Below, one piece after another: positions 46,266 through 58,556 of a DNA stretch of 64,000 nucleotides. A model generated the notes under the pieces. It was not told the origin of the DNA, ran no database searches, and saw only the letters and a program-made list of their open reading frames with translations. The stretch covers positions 34,446,001-34,510,000 of the forward strand of contig JAIVEN010000010.1 of the NCBI GenBank assembly GCA_026686845.1, read 5' to 3'. Position numbers and translations under genes: made by a program. Position 1 is the stretch's first letter; each line of letters opens with the position of its first letter. Source of the DNA: Adenanthera pavonina. Taxonomy: Eukaryota > Streptophyta > Magnoliopsida > Fabales > Fabaceae.

Positions 46266-48695
46266 GCTGATAGATGATCACTCAAGATTCACTAAAGGAG
46301 TAGAGTAAAGCATTGTCTAAGTTTGTAGAGTTCAATGGTGCCATTGAAAAAGACTTTGGGAAGAAAATAAAGTGTCTATGAAGTGACAATGGTGGAAAAT
46401 TCATGTTAGATGAATTTTTCAAATTTTGTGATGATAATTCAAATTTTCCAAATGACGTGTCCAGACACTCCGTAGCAGAATGGAGTTACTGAATGGAAAC
46501 TCAGTTATCTTTCTTCCATTTGTCTCTCTTGGTTGCATGATAAGAATCTTCCTCAAAAGCTTTAGGAAGAAGCTATTCGATGTGCATGTCATGTGGTGAA
46601 TCGTTTACCTCCTTCGCTAGGTATAGAAAAATCTCCTTTTGAGATTGTATATGGTGAAAAGCCAAATATGAATTACTTTTAGGTTTTTGGTTCTATTTGT
46701 TATGTTCATGTTCCCAAAGCTAACAAAACTAAACTTGACCTAAAAGTAAAGAAGTGTGTGTTTGTTGGCTATGATCCACATAGAAAAGAATGGAGATGTA
46801 TGGACCCTATGACAAATAAGTTTGTCACTTCTAGAGACATTGTATTTGATGAAGTCTCTTCTCCGTGTGCAACTCAAAAATCTGTTGCTGAAAACATTGC
46901 TCTTGACAATGATGGTGACAATTTAAAGCATCTATTCCCTGAAGTTAATCTACAAGCACCTAGTAATGATAAAGCAAAAAGTGAATCTTCAACTCCATAG
47001 GACATTGAAAGAGTAAAAGATGATGTATCTCAGGTGGTTAGAAGATCAACAAGGGAGAAATGGGCAACCAAGTTATCACAAAGATTATGAGGTAAATATG
47101 AATCATTGTAACTATGACCTTATGTTTCTTTGTAGGAACATATAGTAATGAAGAACTAACAAGCAATAAGGAGGCAAAGGCTGTCCAAAGTATGAGAAAG
47201 CAATGCAAGAAGAGATTGAAGCCTTAATAAAAAAATGAAACGTGGGAGTTGGTGCCTAAAACAAAAAACTGTGAACCAGTCATTTGCAAATGGGTTTTTC
47301 GATTAAAAAGAAAACCAAATGGGATGATTGGCAGATTTAAAGCTTGTCTGGTTCCTCATGGGTTCTCTCAAAGCTATGGATTAGACTATGAGGAGACTTT
47401 TAGTCTGGTAGCAAGGATGATGATTGTGAGATCAATTTTTTCAATTGTTGCATTTAAAGCTTGGATAGTGTGGCAACTCTATGTAAAGAATGCATTTCTT
47501 TTCAGAGAGTCAGATTGTGAAATATTTATGGACCAACCCTAAGGCTTTGTATCTGAGCAATTTCCATATCATGTTTGCTGTTTGAAGAAAGCCCTTTATG
47601 GCCTTAAGCACGCGCCACATGCATAGTATGGTAAAGTTGCTCAATAAATCATTTTTTGTGGTTTCAAAGTTTCTAATTTAGATTCTAGTTTGTTCATTAA
47701 ATTAGAATCAAATATGCACTTGTTGCTATTATTGTATGTTGATCATTTGATGATCACGAGAAATGATGAAGTAGAAATCTCTCATTTAAGAGATGATCTA
47801 TATGTTTGTTTTGAGATGAAAATTTTGGGAGAGGTTGGGTGCTTTCTTGGCCTCAAAGTGGAAAAATCTTATCAAGGATATTTTATTTCTCAAAGGAGAT
47901 ATTCAAAGGGCCTCCTGGAGCATTTTAGCATGGAGGTGTCAAGAGAAATGGCTACTCCTATAGAATGATATCTCAAGTTGAAGAAAGAAGAGGGGAAGTT
48001 GTTGAAGGATGCTAAAAGGTTTCGTCAACTTGTTGGAAGCTTAATTTATTTAACTATCACAAGGCTAGAAATTTTTGTCTTTATGGGTGTTGTTTCATAG
48101 TTTATGCAAGACCTAAGAACTCCTCATCTTGATGCTACCAAGAGAATTTTACGTTATATAAAAGGATCTCTCAATTATGGCCTTTTATATAGAAAATATA
48201 ATAATTTTTTGTTAAGTGGATTTGCTGGCGCAGATTGGGCAAGTGATCCAAATGATCGTTGCTCTACTTCAAGCTATTGTTTCAACACTGGTTCAACTAT
48301 GATTTCCTAATATAGCAAGAAGCAAGCTATTGTTGCTTTGTTTAGTACCAAAGTGGAATATGTAACAGTAACCATGGCTGCACAAGAGTACATGTGGTTG
48401 AAGAGGTTGGTTGGAGATTTGTTAAGCAAAGTTGATTATGATGTGTAAATTAAGTGTGATAATGAAAGAGCTATAGAACTTGCTTCAAATCCAATTTTCC
48501 ATGGGCAAATAAAGCATATAGAGGTATGACATCATTATGTTCATGAGAAAGTCTTAAACCAGGAGATTGAACTCAAATGAGTTCACAGTAATGATCAAGT
48601 GGCTATTGTATTTACTAAGGCTTTGGCAAAGTCAAAGTTTGAAGCCTTCAGAGATGTTCTGGGCATTGTTGATCTTGAGCTTGCACAAGGCAGAG
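46266..48695 (+). pseudogene. C2 integrase (rest), RT and RNase H, broken
   Basis: Starts with LIDDHSRFT, completing the integrase motif cut at 30392. A second acidic site, SDNGGKF, lies near 46390-46410. 46758-47000 is the post-integrase block (MFVGYDPHRKEWRCMDP). RT: VICKWVFRLKRKPNG near 47280, VKNAFL near 47485, and the catalytic box YVDH near 47735, where the second Asp is lost. RNase H: GFAGADWASDPNDR (about 48220), then CDNERAIELASNP (about 48455) and HIEV. Many stops and frameshifts intervene. Ends at the polypurine-like GCACAAGGCAGAG just before the 3' LTR. Confidence 0.85.
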
Positions 48696-48868
48696 TGTGA
48701 AAAATTAGTGCAACTTACTCCTATCATTATAGGTCATGTGGGTTATCTTTTGGTTTTATTGTTATTTGGCTTACCAAGTCTAATGGTCTGTTGCTTTTGG
48801 TTTATTTTAATAGTATATTTTATAGATTTAGCAGATATAGTGTGATTGAGTGAGATATTTGTAGAAAG
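48696..48868 (+). repeat. C2 3' LTR, first part
   Basis: TGTGAAAAATTAGTGC ..., homologous to the 5' LTR at 28437. Interrupted after GAAAG (48864-48868) by C3. Confidence 0.85.
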
Positions 48869-49538
48869 TGTTAGCTGAAACTAGTAACATAACATTAGAA
48901 AAATAAATTCGAGTTGTGCCCAAGGACATTATCCTTAAGAGTTATTCCGCCACAAGTCGGCAACTCCCCAGGATTAAACAGATCCTTCTTATAAAAATGC
49001 ACAGGGAAACAGAACAGCAGAATTAGAACTCAGGAGATGAAGAGAAGGAGATCTCCGAGAAGTGTCTGAGAGCTCGGTGTGCACTGACATGTAGAAAGCT
49101 CTGCCTTTTATAGGCTGAGGGTGCAAAGGAAAACATTGAAAGATTGTTGAAATTAAAAAGAAAGATTGTTTCTAAACGTTGGAATAATTTGGTTAATGGG
49201 AAATCAAAGCCTTTCAATGGACAATTTAAGGTTCCAAATTCAAAACCACCGAAGATAAGGTTTTCTTGGTAATTTAAAATATTTTAAATTTTTTAAAAAA
49301 TATTTCAACAAAAATTCCCAGTACTATGTTTCACTTGCACACAGGGGAGAAATCGGAGATTTTGAACCATGTTGGCCCATTGTTGTCCTGTTATTATTCA
49401 CGCGAGCCCACTCCTTCTCTTGGCCCTTTTACTTGCTCTAGAACTCATCTTAATATATATACACTAAGACTTTCTTTATTTTGAGCAATGTGGGACTTCC
49501 TTTTTAACACACACCCACACACCACCCAAACTCTAACA
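48869..49538 (-). repeat. C3 3' LTR
   Basis: TGTTAGCTGAAAC ... AAACTCTAACA, 670 bp; minus-strand TATA CTATAAAAG at 49105-49113. A purine-rich ATGTGGGGGAT (minus) adjoins at about 49539-49550. Confidence 0.85.
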
Positions 49539-50094
49539 ATCCCCCACATGTGTGTTAAAAGCTTACTATCATATAAGTTATAATATGAGTATAAATATTT
49601 CGAATCTAGTGTCTTTTGGACTATAAACCAGACCTAGACCAATAAATCTTAGTACACTATGAAGTTAGTAAAGTTTAAAGCTTCTATGAACCAACAACTC
49701 TTGATTGTATACTAGAGGACTTATTAGTCAAAATATACCCCCACAATTCCTACTGTTAATGGTGGTTTTGCTCTTTAAACGGTCGTGTGCGTGCCTGGTG
49801 TTCAAGGAATGCTCTAGAGACTTTGCCATGGTCTCATAGAAGCGGCTCCACTCCACATTCATATAGCTGATTTCATCAAGTATATCTGCAATGAATACAC
49901 CTTCCTTAAGGAATATGAAATCATTAAGAGTTTTACTCAGCCTCACCAACAATGCATTCTAGCACTTTCTTATACCATAGGAAGAGACTATAATTTTAGT
50001 GCTAGCAGAACTAACAAATGACTTGTTCTTACCTATATGAACCTCCTTCATGGGATCTCCAATCACAGAGGTTGGGTTACCATCATTGTTAATT
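49539..50094 (-). other. C3 non-coding 3' region
   Basis: About 550 bp between the RNase H stop and the 3' LTR. A 74-codon frame at 49952-49728 has no recognisable product. Otherwise I see nothing here. Confidence 0.5.
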
Positions 50095-50943
50095 TCATAT
50101 TGGCTTAAGTCCTATTTCCCTAGACATATTAATAATTTGTTTCTTCCCCAGGGGTTTTGTCAAAGGATCTGCTAGATTTATTACGGACCTTACAAATTCG
50201 ATTGAGATTACTCCATCTTTTAGCAGCTGCCTTATAATATTATGTCTTAACTGAATATGTCTACTTTTGCCATTGAAGGTCTTATTTTTAGCTGTAGCTA
50301 TCGCCGATTGGCTATCACAATGTAAAAATATTGAAGGTGATGGTTTCTCTCCTAATAGAATATTTACTAAGAAATTTTTTAACCACTCAACCTCAATACT
50401 AGTCAATTCCATAGCAATAAACTTTGAATCCCTTGAGGATTTTGTAATAATACTTTGTTTGGCTGATCTTGAGAATACTACACCACCACCAAGAGTGAAT
50501 ACATAACCACTAGTAGATTTAATCTCATCTGAATCTAAGATCCAATTAGCATTACTGTATCCTTCTAATACAATGGGAAATCCACTATAAAATATATCAT
50601 AATTCATGGTACCTCTCAAATATCTCATTACTCTGACAAGTGCTAACCAATGGTCATTACCTGGATAATGGGTATATCTGCTCAATCTACAAATAGCATA
50701 TGCTATATCAGACCTAGTAAAAGTCATCAAATGCAACAGACTCTCAATAACATGTGCGTACTCAGATTGAGCTATCAGATCAGCATTATGTTTTGTTAAT
50801 TTTGTGCTAGAATTATAAGGAGTGTTTAAGGGAGTATCATTAAAACGTCCAAACATTTTAAGAATTTTTTCAACATAATGTTCTTGAGTTAATAAAATAC
50901 CATCTTCACTCCTTATGATTTTAACACACAAAATCACTTTTGC
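50095..50943 (-). pseudogene. C3 end of RT and RNase H
   Basis: An open stretch of 280 codons on the minus strand. It begins with the end of RT (VKIIRSEDGILLTQEHYVEK). RNase H follows: LEGYSNANWILDSDEIKSTS (first Asp replaced by Asn), FIAMELTSIEVEWLK (the usual AEAEY glutamate region), HCDSQSAIATAKNK and HIQLRHNIIRQ, ending VNLADPLTKPL then MSREIGLKPI. The Asn at the first catalytic position suggests an inactive enzyme. It is split from the rest of RT by the T2 LTR; the text resumes as FDMKDMDE at about 53150. Confidence 0.85.
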
Positions 50944-50948
50944 TTCAC

Positions 50949-53142
50949 TGTCACGCCCAGTTTTTAATTTTACAGAAATGAAAAATTAAAATAAAGTAAA
51001 GTCGCCACCAAAATTTTTAAAAGGGAAATTTTGGAAAACCTTTTTTTGAAAAAAAAATGGTCTACGAAATAGAAAGGGTTCAAGAGTCGATTGTGTCATG
51101 TGGAAGGTGTTAGGCACCCCATCATACCCGTTCATAAAAACGGTTACCTTAAATTGATTATACAAAACCAATGTGACCTCAAAAATATTTTAATTACCTT
51201 TATCAAACTCATATAAAGGAAAGAAAAAATAAAAAATGAATAAAATGGATTTATTTACAAAGACAGACTTAACCTAGAATAAGAGTCTAGGGCCTACGTA
51301 CCCTAATATAGGAATTAAAGTCCACATAGTTCAAATTTAAAAACTCATCTCAATGGGCTTGTGTGTTTTTTTAAGAGAAATTATATTGAATTATACATAT
51401 TATATATATATAAATAATTTAGTTATTTATTTATTACTTGTGAATAAATTTACAGAGATTCCCAAAATCCCACGTGTTCACTAATTGGTTTATATACCTA
51501 TGGAAGCTTTGAAAAACTCAAATAAAATAACTTGAGAATATATTATAAAATTATATTTAAAGAAATATTTTTATTCAAAATTTTATCAAATTTAAGAAAA
51601 TCTTTAAAAAAATATTTTCCATAAAATGCATAATTTGATTAGTATACCAGCGGAGGCACATTGCAACACGCAATAAATTTATTAATCTAAACATCCATGG
51701 AGGTTCAAAAAATCCCACCAGGCCAAAATTCAAAAATATATATATTTCATGAGAAAATATCATATTATCATAATCGCACGAGAGAATAAGAATAATATAA
51801 TCAATCACCAAATTATCATTATTATAAAGCACATAAAAGTTACCTTTTTTAATGTTATATGTGTCTTCCACCACAACTTTGAAGGATATGTATTTCAACT
51901 GAATTCCATGATCTTGAAAGAGAAGATATAATTATCTAATATCATAACCTTTATAGAAAAAACAAAACAAAACAATAAAAGAAAAGAAAAGAAAGAAAAA
52001 AAAAATAAAACGAGTTGGAGAAAAGAAAGAAAAAAAAAGAAGAAAGAAAAAGAGAGAAAAAAACAAGAAGGAAGAAAGAAAAAAAAAATAATAATAATAA
52101 TAATAAAAGAAAAGAAAAGAAAGAAAGAAAGAAAAGAAGGAAAGAAAAAAAAACAAGAAGAAAGAGAAAAAAAAACAAAGAAATCATTACAATATTTTAG
52201 TCCGAAAGAATATCACGAAGTGTCATTCCACTAATTTAGCCAACGTGTTTGGTAAGCATAGCCATAATTATGTAGTTATACACCTCAGCCTATGAAACAC
52301 AAATCATGATATTATACAAATAGGACAAATCTATTTATCATCAACAAGAATATGCTTCTATCTTTATTAAGAATATTATGGATATGAGTAATTTATCTAT
52401 AGGACCTCACCAAAATATCACATTTTGGGATCCTTAAAAACAAATTGAAGAAAAGAAAACAAAATACAACATACTCATCATAAGGATACCTCTACCTATT
52501 GTGAGATGTTCGTTGGTGTGAATGAGTTGTTCCATGGACCTCTCAAAATATCAAATTTAGGATCATGAAAATATTCAAGAAGAGAAGAAGATATAAGATC
52601 ATATTCTAAAAAGGTTCTACCCATAAGAAAATCCCAACAATGCAATGTGATCGAATGAAGAAGAAGAGAATAAACTTCCTACCTTAACCTTTATCGAAAA
52701 AAAAAACCAACACCCACTCTCTACTTTTTTTCACTCTCAAACCTTCATCCCATACTCTCTTTATTTCACTCAATTTCTTCCTTTTCTTTCCTCTTTCTCC
52801 TTCTCCCCCCTCCCCCCCAACTTCTCACCTCGCCTCTATTTATAGTGCCAAAAAGCAAATCATTCAATTAATACTCTAAAATCACAAAAATTTCTTTTAT
52901 TATTTTTCTTTGATATTCACATTGAGATTGATTTATTTGCTTTATTTTTTCCATATTAATTTGATATCAAATCTCAATCAATGATTTATTACTTTTTCTT
53001 AGTTTTATAAAAATCTCAACAAGGAGAAAATCATAACTCCTTAAAAGATGGCAATCTTTTGGAGATATTATTTTTTTTTACTATTTTATTTTATGTAAAT
53101 TATTTTTTTTTAAATGGACCCGGACAAAATACGGTGTTCACA
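50949..53142 (-). repeat. T2: Tat/Ogre-like solo LTR inserted in C3 RT
   Basis: On the minus strand it runs from TGTGAACACCGTATTTTG (53142) to GGGCGTGACA (50949). Target copies are TTCAC (50944-50948) and TTCAT (53143-53147), one mismatch apart; removing one copy restores an uninterrupted RT frame (FDMKDMDE then AKVILCVKI). TATA box CTATAAATA (minus) at 52837-52845. The block with GGTGGCGACTTTA and GGGGTGCCTAACACCTTCC on the sense strand is typical of Tat/Ogre-type LTRs as I remember them. No coding content. Confidence 0.8.
51956..52190 (+). repeat. Purine-only tract (AAAG/AAAAAG)n in T2
   Basis: About 235 bp almost entirely A and G on the plus strand, with a short (AAT)n run near 52088-52106. 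The ORFs here on both strands (for example 52187-51932 minus) are translations of low-complexity sequence. Confidence 0.9.
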
Positions 53143-53147
53143 TTCAT

Positions 53148-55545
53148 CCATATCTTTCATATCAAAATTTGAAGCTAAGAAACTTTTAGTTTCTACTACA
53201 ATATCTAGACTAGTACCAAAGATAAGCATATTATCCACATATAAACAAATAATTATACAACCACTATTTACTAGTTTTGAATAAACACACATTTTCACTT
53301 CAACAGTAGAAAAACCATTACTTGTCAACACTTGATCAAGTTTTTCATGCCATTGTTTAGGTGCTTATTTCAAACCATATAAAGACTTAACAAGTTTACA
53401 AACTTTGTTTTCCTGACCAAAAGCAACACACCCCTCAGGCTTATTCATATAAATCTCTTCTTATAAATCACCATTTAAAAAAACTATTTTAACATCCATT
53501 TGATGAATATAACGTTTGTAAATTGAAGCCAGATCAATTAAAACTCTAACAAAAGAGATTCTTGTAACAGGAGAAAATGTATCAAAGTAATCAATATTTT
53601 GTTTTCGAGTAAATCCTTTGGCTACTAACCTTACTTTATATTTATCAATTGGCCCATCAAGATTATACTTCTTTCGAAAAACCCATTTACAACTAATAGA
53701 CTTTGCTTCTAGAGGTAAGTCTACTAAAACCCAAGTCTTGTTTTGATTAAGAGAAGTAATTTCAGCTTTTATTGCTTCTTTCTAATGACATGCATATGGG
53801 GAAGAAATTGCTTCATAAAAATTTGAAGGTTCTCCTTGCACCAAGTATAAAAATCATTTTCAAAAGAAGTTTCTTTTCTTTGCCTTTTACTTCTTAAACT
53901 TTCTACCAAATTTTAATTTGTATATTGTTCAAAAGAGGAAGGTAAATTTTCAACTCTCTTAGGAATATGAATATGTTGAACTTTTAAAGGAAAGATATTT
54001 TCAAAAAACTCTGCATCTTTAGTTTCTATAATAGTATTTTGATTCAAAACATCACTTTTCAAAGCTAAAAATCTGTAAGCAGCATTTTGTTTAGTATAAC
54101 CAATAAACATACAATCAGAAGTTTTAGAAACAATTTTCCTCTTTTTTGGTTCGGGTAGCAAAACTTTTGTAAGACACCCCCACACTTTCAAATATTTCAA
54201 ATTGGGTGTAAAACCTTTTCACAATTCATAAGGTGTCTTATTTGATTTTCTATAAGGAATTCTATTTTGTAAAAAACAAGAAGATAACAAAACTTCACCC
54301 CATAAATTATTTGGTGCTGATGAACTCATAAGTAAAGTATTCATCATTTCTTTCAAAGTTTGATTTTTCCTTTCAGCAACACCATTAGATTCAGGCAAAT
54401 AAGGAGGAGTTACTTCATGAATTATTCCTTCTTTTTTACAAAAATCATTAAATAAAATATATTCCCCTTCTCTATCTAACCTTACCCTTTTAATCTTTTT
54501 ATTTAGTTGATTTTCAACCTTTGCCTTTTATAAAAGAAATTTATCAAAAACTTCATCTTTATTTGTCAACAAATATACTTTAGTATATCTTGAAAAGTCA
54601 TTAATAAAAGTTACAAAATACTTTTTGCCACCTCTAGTCATGGTTTGTTTCAAATCGCTCAAATCAGAATGAATTAAAAAAAGTAACTTAATTTCTCTTT
54701 GAGTTGAAAAATGAGTTTTTTTAGTTAATTTAGCTTCAACACAAATCTCACACTTATTTAAAAAATCATCTTTAACTATTGAAATTAAACCAAGTTGTCA
54801 CATTTTCTTTATGTAAGGTTTACTCACATGTCCTAACCGAGCATACCACACATCAAAAGAATCAATCATAAACACATGCGAGTAAGTAGAAGATGATGCA
54901 TTGTTATTCATAGCAACATTGAGTACAAACAATGCTTGGTTATAATAACTGTTATCCACAAACACATTATTTTTTTTGTCATCACAATCTTGTCAAACTC
55001 GAATGAAACTTTAACCCCAACTTTTCCCAACAGAGCTATAGAAACTAAATTTGCTCTAACATCAGGCACATGAAGAACATCATTAAGTGCCAAGGTCTTT
55101 CCAAATATGAGCTTGAGTTCAACATTTCCTTTTCCCAAAACCTTTGGAATTCGAGAATCAGAAGGTAAACACGATCTTCTCCTTTCTTAGTTGGATTATA
55201 GGAGGAAAACATCTCTCTAACTGCACAGATGTGCCTGGTAGTCTCAGAGTCTAACACCCATTTCGTCCCATCAGAGACAAGAAGGGCTTGCAAAATTACC
55301 GCAGCAATAATTTCACCTTCATCATCTCCTTGAACCAAATTTGCTTTTGGCTTAGAAGAATTGTCATTCTTAGCCCTCTTTCTGCACCGAGTAGCATAAT
55401 GGCCTGGTTTGCCACAAACATAGCAATTTCCCTTCTTTTTGAACTTAGGGTTAGAATTGTTGGGTTTGTAACCAGACTTTGTTTTAGAGTCATACCTCTT
55501 GTTGTTCGGTTTTGCTTCCACTAAATTTGCTTTTGAAGCCATCTA
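53148..55545 (-). pseudogene. C3 protease, integrase and RT, broken
   Basis: Minus-strand order. Zinc knuckle CYVCGKPGHYATRC near 55425-55380. Protease WVLDSETTRHIC near 55260, where the expected DSG is DSE. Pre-integrase region WYARLGHVSK near 54850. Integrase core near 54640-54350 (IHSDLSDLKQ, LDREGEY, NGVAERKNQ). Post-integrase block 54200-53913 (YLKVWGCLTKV, DCMFIGYTKQNAAYRF). RT near 53690-53150: CKWVFRKKYN, HQMDVKIVFLNGDL, SLYGLK, and the catalytic box YVDN near 53248-53231, with the second Asp lost. Several stops and frameshifts intervene. Confidence 0.85.
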
Positions 55546-56268
55546 TTTGCCTTTTGCTGCTCGCGTCTTCCTTTGGTTGGTGTCTTCGATGATGATATGA
55601 GTGATGAGGTCTGACAGTGATAATTGCTTTTGCTTGTGTTTGAGTTGCTGTTTGTAATCTTTCCACGAATTTAGTTGTTTCTCAATTAGAATCCTAGCTA
55701 CAAATTCATATAGAAGGTTAATCTTCTCAGTACGAAGTTCTTCTAGCAATCTATGGTATTCGGTGATCTGCAGCTTGATGTCTTTCTCTTCAATCATCTC
55801 CCATCAGTAGTAATTTCTGATCACGAATTTCTACTTTCCAACATCCTCAACAGTATACTTTGTGATCAATGACTCCTAGATGCTGCTAGCTTCCTTATAG
55901 ACACAATATACATCAAACAAATCATTAGACAATGTGCTAATGATAGTATGCCTACATACCTTGTTAGCATAAGCCCAAACATCTTTCTAGGCTTGATCAG
56001 CATCTACAGCAAGCTCGATTTGAGTGAGAGCCATTGTAACCCTATGCATGTCTAGCATCGAGAATACACGTTCTTGCCATTGTTTGAAGTTCTTTCCATC
56101 GAACACATTAATTTTTGAAATGTCTGGGAATGAGTTAAGAAGTAGCAATGCGATGGGCACAAAGATAGAAGCAACAGCACAAGTACCACCACCAATGGCT
56201 CTAGCAAATATAGCAGTGGTAACATTAGTAGCATCAGGATTAACAGTAGCATCACAGTGTGACTCCAT
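55546..56268 (-). pseudogene. C3 gag, broken
   Basis: The probable start ATG at 56268 (MESHCDATVNPDATNV) lies 13 bp from the 5' LTR. A Ser/Ala/Gly-rich leader is followed by the capsid opening FDGKNFKQWQERVFSMLDMH. A stop follows VDADQA (55987), then VWAYANKVCR and later blocks; 55797-55543 reads EEKDIKLQITEYHRLLEELR, the usual middle of this gag type. The gene continues into the zinc knuckle annotated with pol. Stops and frame changes make it non-functional. Confidence 0.8.
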
Positions 56269-56280
56269 AACTCTTAAGCT

Positions 56281-56913
56281 TGTTGGCTGCAACTGGCAAA
56301 ATAATGTTAGAAAAATAAATTCGAGTTGTGCCCAAGGACACTATCCTTAAGAGTTATTCCACCACAAGTGGGCAACTCCCCAGGATTAAATAGATCCTTC
56401 CTGCAGAAATATACAGGGAAATAGAATGGTAGAATCAGAACTCAGGAGAGGAAGAGAAGGAGAGCTTCGAAAAGTATCCGAGAGCTTAAAATGCACTGAC
56501 ATGGAGAAGGCTCTGTCTTTTATAGGACGAGGACACAAAGGAAACTGTTGGCAGTAATAAAACCAATTAATGACGTTGGAATAATTTGGTTAATGGGAAA
56601 TCAAAGCCTTTCAACGAACAATTTAAGTTTCCAAATTCAAAACAGCCAAAGATAAGGTTTTCCTGGTAAGTTAAAAATATTTCAACAAAAATGCCCAATA
56701 CTATATTTAACTCGTGCGCAGGGGGGAAATCGAAGATTTTGAACTACATTGGCCTGTTGTTGTCTCATTGCTGTGCACACAAACCCACTGCTTCTCTTAT
56801 CCTTTTTACTTGCTCTAGAACTCATCTTAGTATATATACACTAAGGCTTCTTTTGTTTTGAGCAATGTGGAACTTCTTTTTTAACACACACACACACCAC
56901 ACAAACTCTAACA
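56281..56913 (-). repeat. C3 5' LTR
   Basis: TGTTGGCTGCAAC ... AAACTCTAACA, 633 bp; minus-strand TATA CTATAAAAG at 56517-56525. Homologous to 48869-49538 with many changes. Confidence 0.85.
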
Positions 56914-56956
56914 GAAAGTAGGTTACATAATAAGTATTTAAATATTAGTTGTTGTA
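56914..56956 (+). repeat. C2 3' LTR, second part
   Basis: GAAAGTAGGTTACATAATAAG ... ATTAGTTGT matches the C2 5' LTR at about 28614-28652. It ends where G3 begins. The rest of the C2 LTR is not recognisable to the right of G3. Confidence 0.75.
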
Positions 56957-58556
56957 ACAACCCTCATTCATTGTCCCTAACTTGGTCCTTAGCTAACCAA
57001 GTGTCTTTGTCATTATGTGTAGAACCGGAGGAAACAAGATGGAGAAAAAGTTTAAGTAGAGGCTGAAAGAGCTCCACGCCATGGTGAGGAGCAAGGCCAT
57101 CTCGGTGAAAAGAGCTCCAAAATGATGTTTCTGGCTGAAATCAGTGGCACTATGGCAAGCTTTTTTGGGGCCATGGCGAGAGTCAAAAATTTGATTTAAA
57201 TTCGAATCATTTAAGTCAAACAGAAAAAAAAAAATGGAGGGAGTGACGGAGAAGCAACGTTAGGGTTTGCAATTTTTTGGCCATTGGGAGTAGTTTTCAG
57301 CCTCTTGAAGCTTGGATCTTAGTTGGTAAGTGATCCCTACTCCTCCCTTTCCATTTTCTTCAGCTTTGAGTTGGGCTTTCTCTGTTATATGTTGGGATCT
57401 TTGGTTTTAGCTAAATCACACCGATTAAAATAGATGAAATGGGGTTAAGGGAGTGTGTTTTGATGTTCTTGTTGCTTGGGTCTGGGTTTTGAAGGGAGTA
57501 TGTATGATTTAAGTTTAACCGTAAGTTGTTCTTAGTTGAGAGGATGAGGAATCCAAAATATATGGGATTGATTGGTGTTTGATTGGTTCCTATGAGCTAA
57601 ATGATGTTTGAAAGTGGTGTTGGAACCTTGGGTTAGGCCTATATGGTTGAATTATGGAATTTGGATATTTGGATTGTATATTAATTGAGGAATTGTGATA
57701 TTATGAAGGTTATTTGGTTGATCAAAGAAGTCAAGTCATGGGATTGGCGTTCAAGAAAGCTCGTGGAACCACGTGTGTGTGGTATTGCCAACCTGAGGTA
57801 ACCAGGTGTTTGTATTGTATGCTATGGCATATGTGTATATATGCATGTTTCCGTTCATACCATGATATAGTATATGTGTGTATATGATTTGTCTTTATAT
57901 CGTGGTATGCATACAGCTAGACACATAGGGTATGATGATTGTGATGACTATGATGATTATTAGAGATGATGATGTTGATGTGACATGACATGATGCATGC
58001 ATGACATTGTGAAACATTATGATGATGATTACATGATGATATGATATGAGCACCACTGCATGACATTGTAAGATTGTGATATATAGTGGAATTGGTGGTG
58101 ATGACGATATGATATACAATGATATGAGATATGATGATATGATATATAATAAAGGAAGATAAGGATGGGATCCATGTTACTAAATCCTCCCTTATGGCTA
58201 GGGAAGCCAAGCGGCAGTAGACTGCACCTTCGCTAAATCACCACCAATTTGAGATGGTCCAGAGGAAGGAGAGTCACTATCCGAGCACTAGTGTAACCTT
58301 TGGCCGGGTTGTATTAGTGTAAAGTGAGCTTAGTGATGTTCTGGAATAAGTCTTCACCGACTATTGGAAAGGAATTACCTATACAAAATGTCATGTTATG
58401 ACGACAGCTCATGGTTCTAACTATGTGCAAGGGAGACATACATTTCATTTCATATTGCATTCATGAGATTGTATGAGTTATATATATATGTGTGTGGTTG
58501 TTTTCGGTTACTGAGACTTTGTCTCACACCTCTTTCCCATACATGAACTAACCCTT
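56957..58556 (+). repeat. G3: truncated gypsy-type LTR, same family as G1 and G2
   Basis: Starts TGTAACAACCCTCATTC on the plus strand. It follows the G1 LTR in order: a block with CACGCCATGGTGAG (CACGCCGCGGCGTG in G1), the donor-like TTGGTAAGTGATCCC at 57323-57337, ATG/ATC-rich tracts at about 57900-58140, and TTACTGAGACTTTGTCTCAC at about 58507. It stops soon after the palindrome, about 0.8 kb short of a full LTR. No target duplication is visible, so an internal deletion at the junction with DUF674 is likely. Shared sequence fades between about 58545 and 58560. Confidence 0.75.

Larger units (their letters stand above)
48869..56913 (-). mobile_element. C3: old Ty1/copia element inserted in the C2 3' LTR
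   Basis: TGTTAGCTGAAAC ... CTCTAACA with a perfect target duplication GAAAG (48864-48868 and 56914-56918). LTRs of 670 and 633 bp differ at roughly 10-15% of sites, so the insertion is old. On the minus strand the order is gag, protease, integrase, RT, then after T2 the rest of RT and RNase H. The normal primer-binding site is missing: after the LTR the sense strand goes straight to AGCTTAAGAGTTATGGAG, where only AGAGC-like bases could be a relic. Confidence 0.85.

Noticed and set aside
51932..52200. ORFs rich in Phe/Leu or Lys/Glu on both strands
   Set aside because: These are six-frame readings of a purine-only tract.
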